From the NCBI GenBank assembly GCA_003280495.1, contig QCET01000004.1, positions 1 to 64,000 on the forward strand: 64,000 nucleotides of DNA, written 5' to 3'. The position numbers were made by a program, and so were the translations under genes. Under the pieces are notes generated by a model. It made no database searches. It saw nothing but the letters and a program-made list of their open reading frames with translations, and was not told where the DNA came from. Positions 27,060 through 35,647 of the stretch are shown here, one piece after another (within the stretch, counting starts at the first letter, position 1; each line of letters begins with the position of its first letter). Source of the DNA: Pelagibacteraceae bacterium AG-359-E06. Its GTDB lineage: Bacteria; Pseudomonadota; Alphaproteobacteria; Pelagibacterales; Pelagibacteraceae.

Positions 27060-27972
27060 AGTAAAGGCTGCAACTTCCGATAAAAAAATCAATAAGCTAA
27101 TACTGCATGAAAAATTTTTGGTTAAAAAAAAGTTTATACTAAATGAAAAATATTTAATTAAAAAAAAGTTTATACTAAATGAAAAATATTTAATTAAAAA
27201 AAAACTAAGACCAGTAGAAAATGTTATAGACTTCAAAAACACATCTAAATCGAATTTAGAAATAAGAAATGTTTCAAAAATTTTAGATAATAAACCGATA
27301 ATTAAAAATATTAGTTTGAGTGTTGAGCCAGGTAAAATTGTTGGTCTTCTTGGACCTAATGGATGTGGTAAAACTACACTATATAATTTAATTGTTGGAA
27401 AATACTCAGTCGATAAAGGGGATATTTTATTAAATAATAAAAAAATTCAAGATCTTCCAATTTACCAAAGAAGTCGAATGGGAATTAGCTTACTTGAGCA
27501 ACATAGGGGGTTATTAAATAATTTAACAGCTTTTGAGAACCTATGCGCAATTTTAGAGTTATATATAAATGACAAAGATAAAATTTATAAAAGAGCAAAT
27601 GAATTATTAGCTAAATTTAATTTGGAATATTTGAAAAATGTGAGGGCTAAAAATTTATCTGGTGGTGAATATCGTAAGTGCGGTATTTTACAAAGAATTT
27701 GTAATAAAAATATATCAATACTTCTATTAGATGAACCATGCGCAGCCTTAGATTTAATATCTGTAAATAGCCTTAAACAATTTATCTTAGAATTAAGAAA
27801 ATCAGGTATATCGATATTAATCACTGACCATAATTATTTCTTAATTGAGGATATTCTTGATAAAGTTTATATTATGAAGCAAGGTCAGATTATAACTAGT
27901 GGAACTACTAAACAAATAGAAAAAGATGAAAAAGCAATAAAATATTATTTAGGACAAAAAATATCTAATTAA
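27037..27972 (+). CDS. lptB: LPS export ABC ATPase LptB with repeat-bearing N-terminus
   Basis: The 311-aa protein is about 70 residues longer than usual LptB (about 240). Residues 1-70 are extra: basic, with three 12-residue repeats (21-56, unit FILNEKYLIKKK). The ATPase starts near 74: Walker A GPNGCGKTT (106-114), Q loop LLEQ, signature LSGGEYRKCG, Walker B ILLLDEPCAALD and ITDHNYFLIED, the last typical of LptB. It powers LPS transport with LptF and LptG, which are not in this window. The gene start overlaps lptC. Confidence 0.85.
   Translation: MEKRRKIKVKAATSDKKINKLILHEKFLVKKKFILNEKYLIKKKFILNEKYLIKKKLRPVENVIDFKNTSKSNLEIRNVSKILDNKPIIKNISLSVEPGKIVGLLGPNGCGKTTLYNLIVGKYSVDKGDILLNNKKIQDLPIYQRSRMGISLLEQHRGLLNNLTAFENLCAILELYINDKDKIYKRANELLAKFNLEYLKNVRAKNLSGGEYRKCGILQRICNKNISILLLDEPCAALDLISVNSLKQFILELRKSGISILITDHNYFLIEDILDKVYIMKQGQIITSGTTKQIEKDEKAIKYYLGQKISN
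27097..27204 (+). repeat. Coding tandem repeat, 36-bp unit, three copies
   Basis: The second and third units (27133-27168 and 27169-27204) are identical 36-mers encoding FILNEKYLIKKK; the first (27097-27132) is diverged and encodes LILHEKFLVKKK. The repeat is in frame within the N-terminal extension of lptB. The perfect identity of two units suggests a recent duplication by slippage, so the copy number may vary between strains. Confidence 0.9.
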
Positions 27973-28237
27973 TTTCTTCTTCGTTTTCAATTTCAGCTTG
28001 TTCTTCTAAACTAATAATATTATCTTCTGAATTATCTGCCTCATCTATTTTATCTATATCAACCTCTTTTTTAATTGGCTGTTTAGCTTGAGGTTTTTCT
28101 ACCTGAACTAAAGGTATTGCTTCAATTGATTGATCCTCCAAATTTTTACCACAGGAACATTTAGGATTAGGCTTTTTTAGCGTGTACCACTTTTTTCCAC
28201 ATTCACACGTAATTTTTTTTCCAAATTTAGGATCCAT
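27965..28237 (-). CDS. Zinc-ribbon acidic protein (TIGR02300/FYDLN-type)
   Basis: The 90-aa product has a four-cysteine ribbon (CECGKKW...CSCGK, residues about 11-34) after GKKITCECG, followed by an acidic tail (about 55-90, many Glu and Asp). Proteins of this type sit next to aroA in alphaproteobacteria, which is exactly the position here, divergent with 57 bp between starts. Function unknown; a small regulatory or RNA/metal-binding role is possible. Its end overlaps lptB tail-to-tail by 8 bp. Confidence 0.75.
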   Translation of the reverse strand: MDPKFGKKITCECGKKWYTLKKPNPKCSCGKNLEDQSIEAIPLVQVEKPQAKQPIKKEVDIDKIDEADNSEDNIISLEEQAEIENEEEIN

Positions 28238-28294
28238 ATTACAATATATTATTTCTTTTAATTTAAAACACGGGTTATATAATTGAAAACATAA

Positions 28295-30262
28295 ATGGCA
28301 ATTAAAAAATTTCCTTTAAATAATATATATTTAAAAGGGTCTATAGAACTAAGTGGGGATAAATCAATATCTATTAGAACAATATTATTGTCTGCATGGG
28401 CTCATGGTATATCAAATTTAAGAAATCTGGGGACAGGAGAAGACGTACGAACAGCGTTAAGTGCAATAAAGAAATTAAAAATTAATACCCAGGGCAATAG
28501 AGAATCTTTAACTGTATTTGGTGGTGGCTTTGGATATGATAAATTGAAGTCTGTCTCACTTAATATGGGAAACAGCGGGACATGCACCCGACTTATTGCG
28601 GGACAACTTGCGTCCAGTCCAATTGTTTCTAAGCTTTATGGAGATAAATCTTTGTCTCAAAGACCATTAAGAATTAAGAAAGTTTTAGAGAATTTTAACT
28701 GTAACTTACAAGCAAAAAAAAATAATTTTTTACCTTTAGTTATCAAAGGTAATTCAGATACGATACAATCTACTATAAAAATAAGTAAACCGTCTGCACA
28801 AATAATATCATGTGCTATTTTATGTGCGATGAATAGTTATGGAACTTCAGAAATTAGTGCCCCAAATAATTCTAGAGATCATACTGAAAAGCTACTTAAA
28901 TTTTTAAAATATCCAATTACTGTAAAATATCAAAAAAAATTAAAAAGAATAATTATTGAAGGAAAAAAAAAAATTAATCCAATCTCTAATTATAAAATTC
29001 CCTCAGATCCTTCATCAACAGCGTTTTTGGTTGTTTTGGGCGTATTATCTGAAAAAAGCAATATAACTATAAAAAATGTTTTATGTAACAAGCACAGAAT
29101 TAAATACATAAATATATTAAAAAGAATGGGAGCAAAAATTAAAATTTTTAATACAAAACAATATTACGGCGAAATAGTTTCAGATATTAATGTCAAGTCT
29201 TCCAAATTAAGATCTATAAACATTAGTCCAAGTGATATTCCTGGCATAATCGATGAGTTGCCAATTCTTTTCATAGCAGCGGCCTTTGCGAAAGGAAATA
29301 CTTTTTTTCCAAATTTATCTGAATTAAAAATAAAAGAGTCAAACAGATTACAAACCATGTATGAAAACCTGAAAAAATGTGGAGTAGACTGTATATTAAA
29401 GACAAACTCATTAAGTATAAATGGAAAAAATAAAAATTTTTATAGTGTAGATGTACCAGAAATTGATAGTAAAAAAGATCATAGAATAGCTTTGTCTTTT
29501 TTAGTTTTGGCTGCAGCAACTAGAAAAAAAATAATAATTAACGATTATAACTTTGTTAATATTAGTTTTCCTGAAATTGAAGAAATAATTAAAAAGCTTA
29601 AAGTAAAACCAAATAAAGTTATTGTTGCTATAGATGGCAAAGTATCATCAGGCAAGACATCAATATGCAAAAGTTTACAAAAAAAATACAAGGGTAAAGC
29701 ATTTTTTTTTGATAGTGGTACTCTTTATAGAAGATTAAGTTTTTTGCATTTAAGAAAAAAATTTAAAAAAATAAATATTGGTTTTCTTGTAAAACAAGCA
29801 AAAAAAATAAAAATAGCAGATTTATCAAATAAAAATCTTCACTCTAATGAAGTATCAAAGCTTGTACCAGAAATAGCCAAAATAAAAGAGGTAAGGTCTG
29901 CTTTGCTAGATATACAAAGAAAAATTATTTTTGAAAGTAAAAGTGATATTGTTTTAGTTGCAGGAAGAGATATTGGATCTAAAATTTTACCGAATAATTT
30001 TTCAGATTTAAAATTATTTATAGATGCACCAATAAAAATTAGGGCTTTAAGAAGATTTAAAGAATTAAAACATAAATTTCCAGGTAAAAAATTAGTATTT
30101 AAAAATATTTTAGCAGAGGTAAAAGCACGTGATAAAGTCGATTCTAAGAGGAAAATTAGCCCATTAGTAAAGGTTAAGTCAGCACACTTGATTTCTAATC
30201 ATACAAAGTATATATCAACGCCCGTTATGAAAATAATTAAACTAATAAAAAAAGTATCGTAA
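28295..30262 (+). CDS. aroA-cmk: Fused EPSP synthase / cytidylate kinase (AroA-Cmk)
   Basis: The 655-aa product joins two enzymes in one frame. Residues about 1-435 are EPSP synthase (SGDKSIS, GNSGTCTRLIAG, DELPILFIAAAFAKG, KESNRL, DHRIALSF), the shikimate step before chorismate. Residues about 442-655 are CMP kinase (VIVAIDGKVSSGKTS P-loop, FFDSGTLYRR, VAGRDIGSKI, RDKVDSKRKISPL). The usual alphaproteobacterial order is separate aroA, cmk, rpsA; here the stop between the first two is gone and the linker is only a few residues. Nothing indicates a broken frame. rpsA starts 8 bp later. Confidence 0.93.
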   Translation: MAIKKFPLNNIYLKGSIELSGDKSISIRTILLSAWAHGISNLRNLGTGEDVRTALSAIKKLKINTQGNRESLTVFGGGFGYDKLKSVSLNMGNSGTCTRLIAGQLASSPIVSKLYGDKSLSQRPLRIKKVLENFNCNLQAKKNNFLPLVIKGNSDTIQSTIKISKPSAQIISCAILCAMNSYGTSEISAPNNSRDHTEKLLKFLKYPITVKYQKKLKRIIIEGKKKINPISNYKIPSDPSSTAFLVVLGVLSEKSNITIKNVLCNKHRIKYINILKRMGAKIKIFNTKQYYGEIVSDINVKSSKLRSINISPSDIPGIIDELPILFIAAAFAKGNTFFPNLSELKIKESNRLQTMYENLKKCGVDCILKTNSLSINGKNKNFYSVDVPEIDSKKDHRIALSFLVLAAATRKKIIINDYNFVNISFPEIEEIIKKLKVKPNKVIVAIDGKVSSGKTSICKSLQKKYKGKAFFFDSGTLYRRLSFLHLRKKFKKINIGFLVKQAKKIKIADLSNKNLHSNEVSKLVPEIAKIKEVRSALLDIQRKIIFESKSDIVLVAGRDIGSKILPNNFSDLKLFIDAPIKIRALRRFKELKHKFPGKKLVFKNILAEVKARDKVDSKRKISPLVKVKSAHLISNHTKYISTPVMKIIKLIKKVS

Positions 30263-30270
30263 GAGACTTA

Positions 30271-31989
30271 ATGGTATCACGACAAAGCTTAAAAATTTAC
30301 GATAATAAATCAAACAACGAGTTTGAAAAACTTCTAAATGAAAATCTAAATAATGCAGGTATTGTTGAAAATACCATTGTAAAAGGCATAATTGAAAAAA
30401 TTGAAGATAAATTTATCACAGTTTATTGTACCGGAGCTAAAAGCAGTGGAATAATCGACAAGTCAGAAATTCCTGCCACAGAATTAGAAAATTTAGCAGT
30501 AAACAATGAGATTGAAGTCTACGTGGAACGAACAGAAGATAGATCAGGAAATATTATTTTAAGTATTGAAAAAGCTCGTAGAGCTAAGTCATGGAAAAAA
30601 ATTAAAGATGCATTTGAAAATAAACAAAAGGTATCTGGTGTAGTTCAAAATGCGGTTAAGGGTGGGTTTGTAATTGAGGTAGAAAAAATATTTGCTTTTT
30701 GTCCTTCTTCTCAACTTTCTGATAGACCTGTTAAAAATGCAAATGAATTTTTAAGAAAACCTTTGGAATTTCTTATTATAAAGATTGATCCTGTAAGAAT
30801 GAATGTAATCGTAAGTAGAAGAGCAATATTAGAAGAAGAAAAAAATGTAAATAAAGATCAAGTAATATCAAAATACAAAGTTAATGACACTGTCGAAGGT
30901 CGTATAAAAGCCATAACAAGTTATGGTTTATTTATATCAATAGAATCATTAGATTGTCTTCTCCATAGTTCAGAGGTGAGTTGGTTAAAAATATCAAACT
31001 TAAACGACATGTTTAACGTGGGTGATACAATTAAATGTCAGGTAATTGAAATTGATACAGAAGCAAAAAGAATGTCTTTAAGTATTCGTTCAATGTATCC
31101 AGACCCATTTAAGACAGTTAGCGAGAAGTTCGAAATTGGAAAAGAGTATAAGGTAAAAATAGTAAAATTAACCGACTGGGGTGCGTTTGCTGATCTTTCA
31201 GAAGGAATTGTAGGTTTAATTCACTCTAGTGAAATTAAACATATGCAAAAAAATGTTAATCCAAAGTCCGTATTTAAAATTAATGACGAAATAAACGTTA
31301 AATTAAAAGAGGTAAATGTAGAGAAAAGAAAAATAAGTTTAAGCTATAAAGATTGCCAACCTAATCCAATAGATGAATTTGTTAAAAAGTATCCAATTGG
31401 AAGTGTATGTGAGGCAAATATAGTAAACAAAAAAGATTTTGGATTATTTTTAAATACGGGTGATAGTGAAATTGATATATTTGTACATTATAAACAAATA
31501 TCTTTTTCTGAAACTTCAAAAGATTTAGACGAGTATAATAAAAACGACAAAGTTAAACTAAAGATAATTGATATAAAAGATGGAAAAGTTAATGGATCTA
31601 TACGTGCTCTTAAAAAAGATCCATTCACATTTTTTGATAACAAAAAAACAGGGGATGTTGTTTCTGTTAGAGTTGTTGAAATTCAGCCGAATGCTATCAA
31701 AGTTAACGTTGGTGAAGAAAGGTTTCAAACTACAATAAAGAAATCTGATATAGCTTTAGAGAAAAAAGACTGTTCGCCGTCAAGGTTTGCACCTGGCGAT
31801 ACTTTAGATACAGTAGTGGTAGAAATTCTTCCTCAAACAAGAAAAGTAAAATTATCTATAAAAGAGTACGAAAAGCAGCAACAAGATGAAGCGCTTAAAA
31901 AATATGGAAGTACAACAAGCGGTCAATCACTGGCTGGAGTTCTTGGAGCAGCTCTTAAGAAAAAAACTACAAAAAAAAAGAAATCTTAG
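30271..31989 (+). CDS. rpsA: Ribosomal protein S1
   Basis: The 572-aa product consists of six S1 (OB-fold) repeats, recognised by GxIxxI...GxVHxSEIS-like turns such as KITDWGAF-type VKLTDWGAFADL and GLFISIESLDCLLHSSEV. It binds mRNA on the 30S subunit. Placement after cmk and before ihfB is the alphaproteobacterial norm. The C-terminus is lysine-rich (KKKTTKKKKS). Confidence 0.97.
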   Translation: MVSRQSLKIYDNKSNNEFEKLLNENLNNAGIVENTIVKGIIEKIEDKFITVYCTGAKSSGIIDKSEIPATELENLAVNNEIEVYVERTEDRSGNIILSIEKARRAKSWKKIKDAFENKQKVSGVVQNAVKGGFVIEVEKIFAFCPSSQLSDRPVKNANEFLRKPLEFLIIKIDPVRMNVIVSRRAILEEEKNVNKDQVISKYKVNDTVEGRIKAITSYGLFISIESLDCLLHSSEVSWLKISNLNDMFNVGDTIKCQVIEIDTEAKRMSLSIRSMYPDPFKTVSEKFEIGKEYKVKIVKLTDWGAFADLSEGIVGLIHSSEIKHMQKNVNPKSVFKINDEINVKLKEVNVEKRKISLSYKDCQPNPIDEFVKKYPIGSVCEANIVNKKDFGLFLNTGDSEIDIFVHYKQISFSETSKDLDEYNKNDKVKLKIIDIKDGKVNGSIRALKKDPFTFFDNKKTGDVVSVRVVEIQPNAIKVNVGEERFQTTIKKSDIALEKKDCSPSRFAPGDTLDTVVVEILPQTRKVKLSIKEYEKQQQDEALKKYGSTTSGQSLAGVLGAALKKKTTKKKKS

Positions 31990-32032
31990 CTTGTTAATTT
32001 AATTTTTTGTGTTTTAATCTCAACAAAAAATT

Positions 32033-32344
32033 ATGATTAATTCCAAAACCTATGTCAAATCAGACTTGATAAATTCAATCCAATCAAAATATGATAAACT
32101 ACCGTCAGGAGATGTTGAACGTATTATTGATATTATCTTCAAACATTTGACAAACTCATTAGCTTCTGGATCTAACATAGAGCTTAGAAATTTTGGTTGT
32201 TGGCGAATAAAAAATATGAAACCAAAAATTGCAAGAAATCCGAAAACAGGTGAAAAAATAAATATTGGTGAAAAAAAAAAAATATACTGGAAAAGCTCTA
32301 AAGTTTTAAATCAGAGAATAAATAAAAGCAAAATTGAAACATAA
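32033..32344 (+). CDS. ihfB: Integration host factor beta-type DNA-binding protein
   Basis: The 103-aa product has the HU/IHF fold: helical LINSIQSKYDKLPSGDVERIID, the beta arm IELRNFGCWRIKNMKPKIARNPKTGE with the DNA-intercalating proline region, and KKIYWKSSKVL. It bends DNA as a dimer with IHF alpha or alone. Its position between rpsA and pyrF fits ihfB in alphaproteobacteria. It could also be a general HU-type protein. Confidence 0.9.
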   Translation: MINSKTYVKSDLINSIQSKYDKLPSGDVERIIDIIFKHLTNSLASGSNIELRNFGCWRIKNMKPKIARNPKTGEKINIGEKKKIYWKSSKVLNQRINKSKIET

Positions 32345-33020
32345 AATTATTTTTATAGCACTTGATTGCAGTATTTCAAAAGCTAAATCTATTATTAAAT
32401 TGATACCTAAAATTAATTCTAAGAAATATAAATTTGCCTTAAAAATAGGGTATCAAATATTTTTTACCAAAGGCGGCCGGGAATTTATTAAATCCATCAA
32501 AAATTTTAAAATTTTTTTAGATATCAAAGCTTATGACATTGAAAATACGATTAAGAACGCAATGCTTTCAATAAAAGATTTAAGTAACGTTGAGTATATT
32601 TCAGTGCACGCATCTTCAGGAATAAAAGCATTAAAGATTGCTAAAAAATTTGCTGGAAACAAAAAGATTTTAGCAGTTACAACCCTTACAAGTTTTAATC
32701 AAAAAAACTTAATAGAGATAGGCTATAAAAAAAAATTAAGTGACTTAGTCTTTCTTCAAGCCAAAAATGCAAAAAAAGCTGGTTGTTTTGGTGTCATCTG
32801 TAGCAGTCATGAAAGCCTCAAAATTTATAAAAAATTAAAAATTAATACAATCACGCCAGGCATAAGATTACCGGGGCGTAAATTGAATGAACAAAAAAGA
32901 GTATCAACCCCACTTAACGCTTTTATTAATAGCAAAGCTTATGGCATCGTTATAGGAAGAAGTATTACTGGCAACATAAAAAAAAATATTAATAAGCTTC
33001 TAACTCATCTGGGAGAATGA
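32334..33020 (+). CDS. pyrF: Orotidine 5'-phosphate decarboxylase
   Basis: The start appears to be TTG at 32334, overlapping ihfB by 11 bp, giving KHKIIFIALDC. The 228-aa TIM barrel has FALKIGYQIF, the catalytic DIKAYD (Asp-x-Lys-x-x-Asp, about 65-70), AVTTLTSF and the C-terminal TPGIRLPG...GIVIGRSITG phosphate site. It makes UMP in the last step of pyrimidine synthesis. It heads a run of overlapping genes with trpF. Confidence 0.92.
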   Translation: MKHKIIFIALDCSISKAKSIIKLIPKINSKKYKFALKIGYQIFFTKGGREFIKSIKNFKIFLDIKAYDIENTIKNAMLSIKDLSNVEYISVHASSGIKALKIAKKFAGNKKILAVTTLTSFNQKNLIEIGYKKKLSDLVFLQAKNAKKAGCFGVICSSHESLKIYKKLKINTITPGIRLPGRKLNEQKRVSTPLNAFINSKAYGIVIGRSITGNIKKNINKLLTHLGE

Positions 33021-33622
33021 AAAGTATTGTTAAAATTTGTGGTCTTTCAGAAAAAAGCTCTATTGATACTGCTGTTAAAAATGGTGCTAGATTTTTAGGA
33101 TTTATATTAAATTATCCTAAAAGCCCAAGGAATATAAACCTGGACCAATTAAAAGATATAACTCACGGTATTGAGACTAATAAAGTGGCAGTTATGGTCA
33201 ATCCATCTGATGAACAAATTGATCAAGTTTCTAAATTTTGCGAATATTTACAATGTCATGGAGACGAGACGAACGATAGAATTAAAGATATTAAAACAAG
33301 ATTTAATATAAAAATCATTAAAGCCATTAAGATTAAAAACGCGTCATCTCTTCAGGAAATTCCTAAATATTCAGCCGCAGATGAGATACTAATTGATACA
33401 CCGGCAATGGAAAAAACGCAGACTTTCGACTTTAAAATTCTAAAAGGTTTAAATATAACTCGCTATTTTCTGGCAGGTGGCATTACCACTGAGAATTTAA
33501 AATTTGCTATGCAATATACAAACAAAATAGATGTATCAAGTGGGCTAGAAAGTGTTAAAGGAATAAAAGACAATAAAAAAATTGAAAAATTTTTAAATTT
33601 GGTAAAGAGTTATGAAAATTAA
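33017..33622 (+). CDS. trpF: Phosphoribosylanthranilate isomerase-like protein (TrpF), diverged
   Basis: The 201-aa barrel has VKICGLSEKSS with the general-base Cys, GFILNYPKSPR, QCHGDE (usually QLHGDE), a possible catalytic Asp in ILIDTPA, FLAGGITTENL and VSSGLESVKGIKD. The stretch after that Asp normally contains GGTG before TFDW; here it is shortened to PAMEKTQTFDF with no GGTG. The fold and gene order say TrpF, but phosphate or substrate contact is altered. ATGA overlap with pyrF, 11-bp overlap with trpB. Confidence 0.8.
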   Translation: MKSIVKICGLSEKSSIDTAVKNGARFLGFILNYPKSPRNINLDQLKDITHGIETNKVAVMVNPSDEQIDQVSKFCEYLQCHGDETNDRIKDIKTRFNIKIIKAIKIKNASSLQEIPKYSAADEILIDTPAMEKTQTFDFKILKGLNITRYFLAGGITTENLKFAMQYTNKIDVSSGLESVKGIKDNKKIEKFLNLVKSYEN

Positions 33623-34847
33623 AAAAAATATTCCTCTAATTGACCAGCATGACAAAAATGGATTTTATGGTGGTAAATTTGGAGGAAATTATGTAGCTGA
33701 GACTTTAAAGAAACCAATTGATGATTTAACAAAATTATTTGAAAAATGCAGGTATGAAAAAAGTTTTATTAAACAGAGAGATGATTTATATAAAAATTAT
33801 GTAGGAACTCCCACTCGGTTTATAAAATTACAAAATCTTACAGATCATTTAGGTGGTGCCCAAATATATGCAAAAATGGTTTCAGATGCAAACGGTGGGG
33901 CTCACAAAATTTATAACGCAATTACTCACGCAATGCTTTGTAGGAGAGCAAACAAAAAATATTTATGTACTGATACAGGAGCAGGCTACAATGGAAAGAT
34001 GTTTTCTATGGTTGCTAAAAAATTTGGCCTGGGTCTTAAAGTATTTATGGGCACACGTGACATCGAAAGGCAAAAACCAAATTGTGATGCAATGAGAAGT
34101 AATGGGGCTGAAATAATTCCAGTAGATTCAGGAAGTAAAACGTTGGTTGATGCTGTAAGTGAGTGTATCAGATATTGGGTAGCTAATTGTGATAAAACTC
34201 ATATGGGAATTGGTAGTCTGGTTGGCCCGAACATCTTCGTAAAAATATGCGGGTTTAGTACGGCACAAATTTCTAGAGAGTTAAAATTCCAGTTATATGA
34301 TGAGTTTGGACAAATTCCAAAAAAACTAAAACTAATTAATTGTGTGGGTGGTGGATCCAGTGCTTATGGTTTCTGGAGCGAGTTTATTGATTACGAAAAT
34401 AGCAATGTAGAGCTAATAGGTGTCGAAGCTGGAGGATCCGCAAAAAGTAAATTACACGCAGCGCCTTTGAGTAAAAACTCTAAGATAGGTATTTTGCATG
34501 GTGCCGCTGCCTATTGTGTTCAGAATTCAGAAGGGCAAATTGATGAAACAGAAAGTTGTAGTTCTGGACTTGACTACCCATCTTGCTCTCCCATCCATTG
34601 TTTTTTAAAAGATACAAAGAGAGCAAGATACACATATGCTACTGATGAAGAAGCTTTTAAGGCCTATAAACTAGTTACAGAGTTAGAAGACATATCTCCT
34701 AGCTTAGAACCGGCTCATGCCTTTGCAGAGGTAATAAAAATGGCACCAAAATTAAATGATGATCATGTTTGCATAATAAATAGTTGTGGGGACAGTTTAA
34801 AAGATAAAGATATAATAAAAAAACATTTGGGAAGTTATATTAGATGA
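33612..34847 (+). CDS. trpB: Tryptophan synthase beta-like protein (TrpB), altered active site
   Basis: The 411-aa PLP enzyme keeps GGKFGGNYVAETL, the PLP lysine in GGAHKIYN (about 92-99), TGAG, GSLVGP and the phosphate loop VGGGSSAYG. Several expected residues differ: the canonical ETGAGQHG is DTGAGYNG, so the catalytic Glu (Glu109 in Salmonella TrpB) is Asp; KREDLNHTGAHK is KMVSDANGGAHK; GPEHS is SPIHC; and the late SGRGDKD is SCGDSLKD, changing the Ser that contacts the PLP ring nitrogen. Length is normal. It may be a fast-evolving tryptophan synthase or an enzyme with another nucleophile. Confidence 0.8.
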   Translation: MKIKKNIPLIDQHDKNGFYGGKFGGNYVAETLKKPIDDLTKLFEKCRYEKSFIKQRDDLYKNYVGTPTRFIKLQNLTDHLGGAQIYAKMVSDANGGAHKIYNAITHAMLCRRANKKYLCTDTGAGYNGKMFSMVAKKFGLGLKVFMGTRDIERQKPNCDAMRSNGAEIIPVDSGSKTLVDAVSECIRYWVANCDKTHMGIGSLVGPNIFVKICGFSTAQISRELKFQLYDEFGQIPKKLKLINCVGGGSSAYGFWSEFIDYENSNVELIGVEAGGSAKSKLHAAPLSKNSKIGILHGAAAYCVQNSEGQIDETESCSSGLDYPSCSPIHCFLKDTKRARYTYATDEEAFKAYKLVTELEDISPSLEPAHAFAEVIKMAPKLNDDHVCIINSCGDSLKDKDIIKKHLGSYIR

Positions 34848-35644
34848 ACCAAGAAATATCTTTAGCTTTTAGAAAATGTAAAGATGAAAAAAGACCTGCC
34901 CTATTGACTTACATAGTTGCTGGTGACTACAATAAAAAGAAGTCTTCTCAAATTTTAAATTCAATTTCCGAGCATGCTGATATTATTGAATACGGTATGC
35001 CTTTTAATGCAGCAACAGCAGATGGTCCACAAATACAAAATAGCTCCTATAGAGCTTTAAAGGGTGGTATTAAATTAAAAGATATTTTTAGAATCATTAA
35101 AAATTATAAAAAAAACAAACTTTCAAAGCCCTGTATATTGATGGGTTACTATCAAACAGTATTTAATTTTGGCGAAAAAAATTTTATTCGTGAATGTAAA
35201 AGAAGCAAAGTGAGCGGGTGTATTATTGTTGACTTGCCATGGCCTGAAAATAAGAATTTTTCAAAATTATGTAAAAAAAATAACATAACTTTCGTGCAGT
35301 TGATCTCTCCTACAACAACATTGAAGAGGATGAGAGAAATCATCAAGAACTCGGATGAGCTAAATTATTTTATCAGCATGTTATCTACAACAGGAGGGAA
35401 GCTTAAAAGTTCCTCTAGTAAAATTTTAAAACAATATCAGAAGGTAAAAAGAATCAACCCATCAAAAAAGTTAGTAATTGGTTTTGGAATTACTAGAAAA
35501 ACCATTAAATCCCTAAAAAATAGCGATGGTTTAGTGGTTGGAAGTGAATTGTGCAAAGGGATTTCAGATGCATTGAAAAAACGTCAAAATCCTATTAAGA
35601 AATTAAATAAGATGGTAAAAGAATTAAAAACACAAATAAGCTAA
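34844..35644 (+). CDS. trpA: Tryptophan synthase alpha-like protein (TrpA), diverged
   Basis: The 266-aa barrel retains the catalytic acids in IIEYGMPF (Glu49 equivalent) and TADGPQIQ (Asp60 equivalent). The intervening segment is NAA instead of SDP/SDPM. The later flexible loop, normally VTG(V)TGAR, is LSTTGGKLKSSS, so the substrate lid differs. LVIGFGITRKT and VVGSELCKGI are kept. It would cleave indole-glycerol phosphate to indole for the beta subunit. The gene overlaps trpB by 4 bp (ATGA). Confidence 0.85.
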   Translation: MNQEISLAFRKCKDEKRPALLTYIVAGDYNKKKSSQILNSISEHADIIEYGMPFNAATADGPQIQNSSYRALKGGIKLKDIFRIIKNYKKNKLSKPCILMGYYQTVFNFGEKNFIRECKRSKVSGCIIVDLPWPENKNFSKLCKKNNITFVQLISPTTTLKRMREIIKNSDELNYFISMLSTTGGKLKSSSSKILKQYQKVKRINPSKKLVIGFGITRKTIKSLKNSDGLVVGSELCKGISDALKKRQNPIKKLNKMVKELKTQIS

Positions 35645-35647
35645 ATT

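Noticed and set aside
27009-27242. Minus-strand hydrophobic ORF over the lptB repeat
   Set aside because: It mirrors the lysine-rich repeat (Lys codons AAA read as Phe TTT on the other strand), so its hydrophobicity is an artefact.
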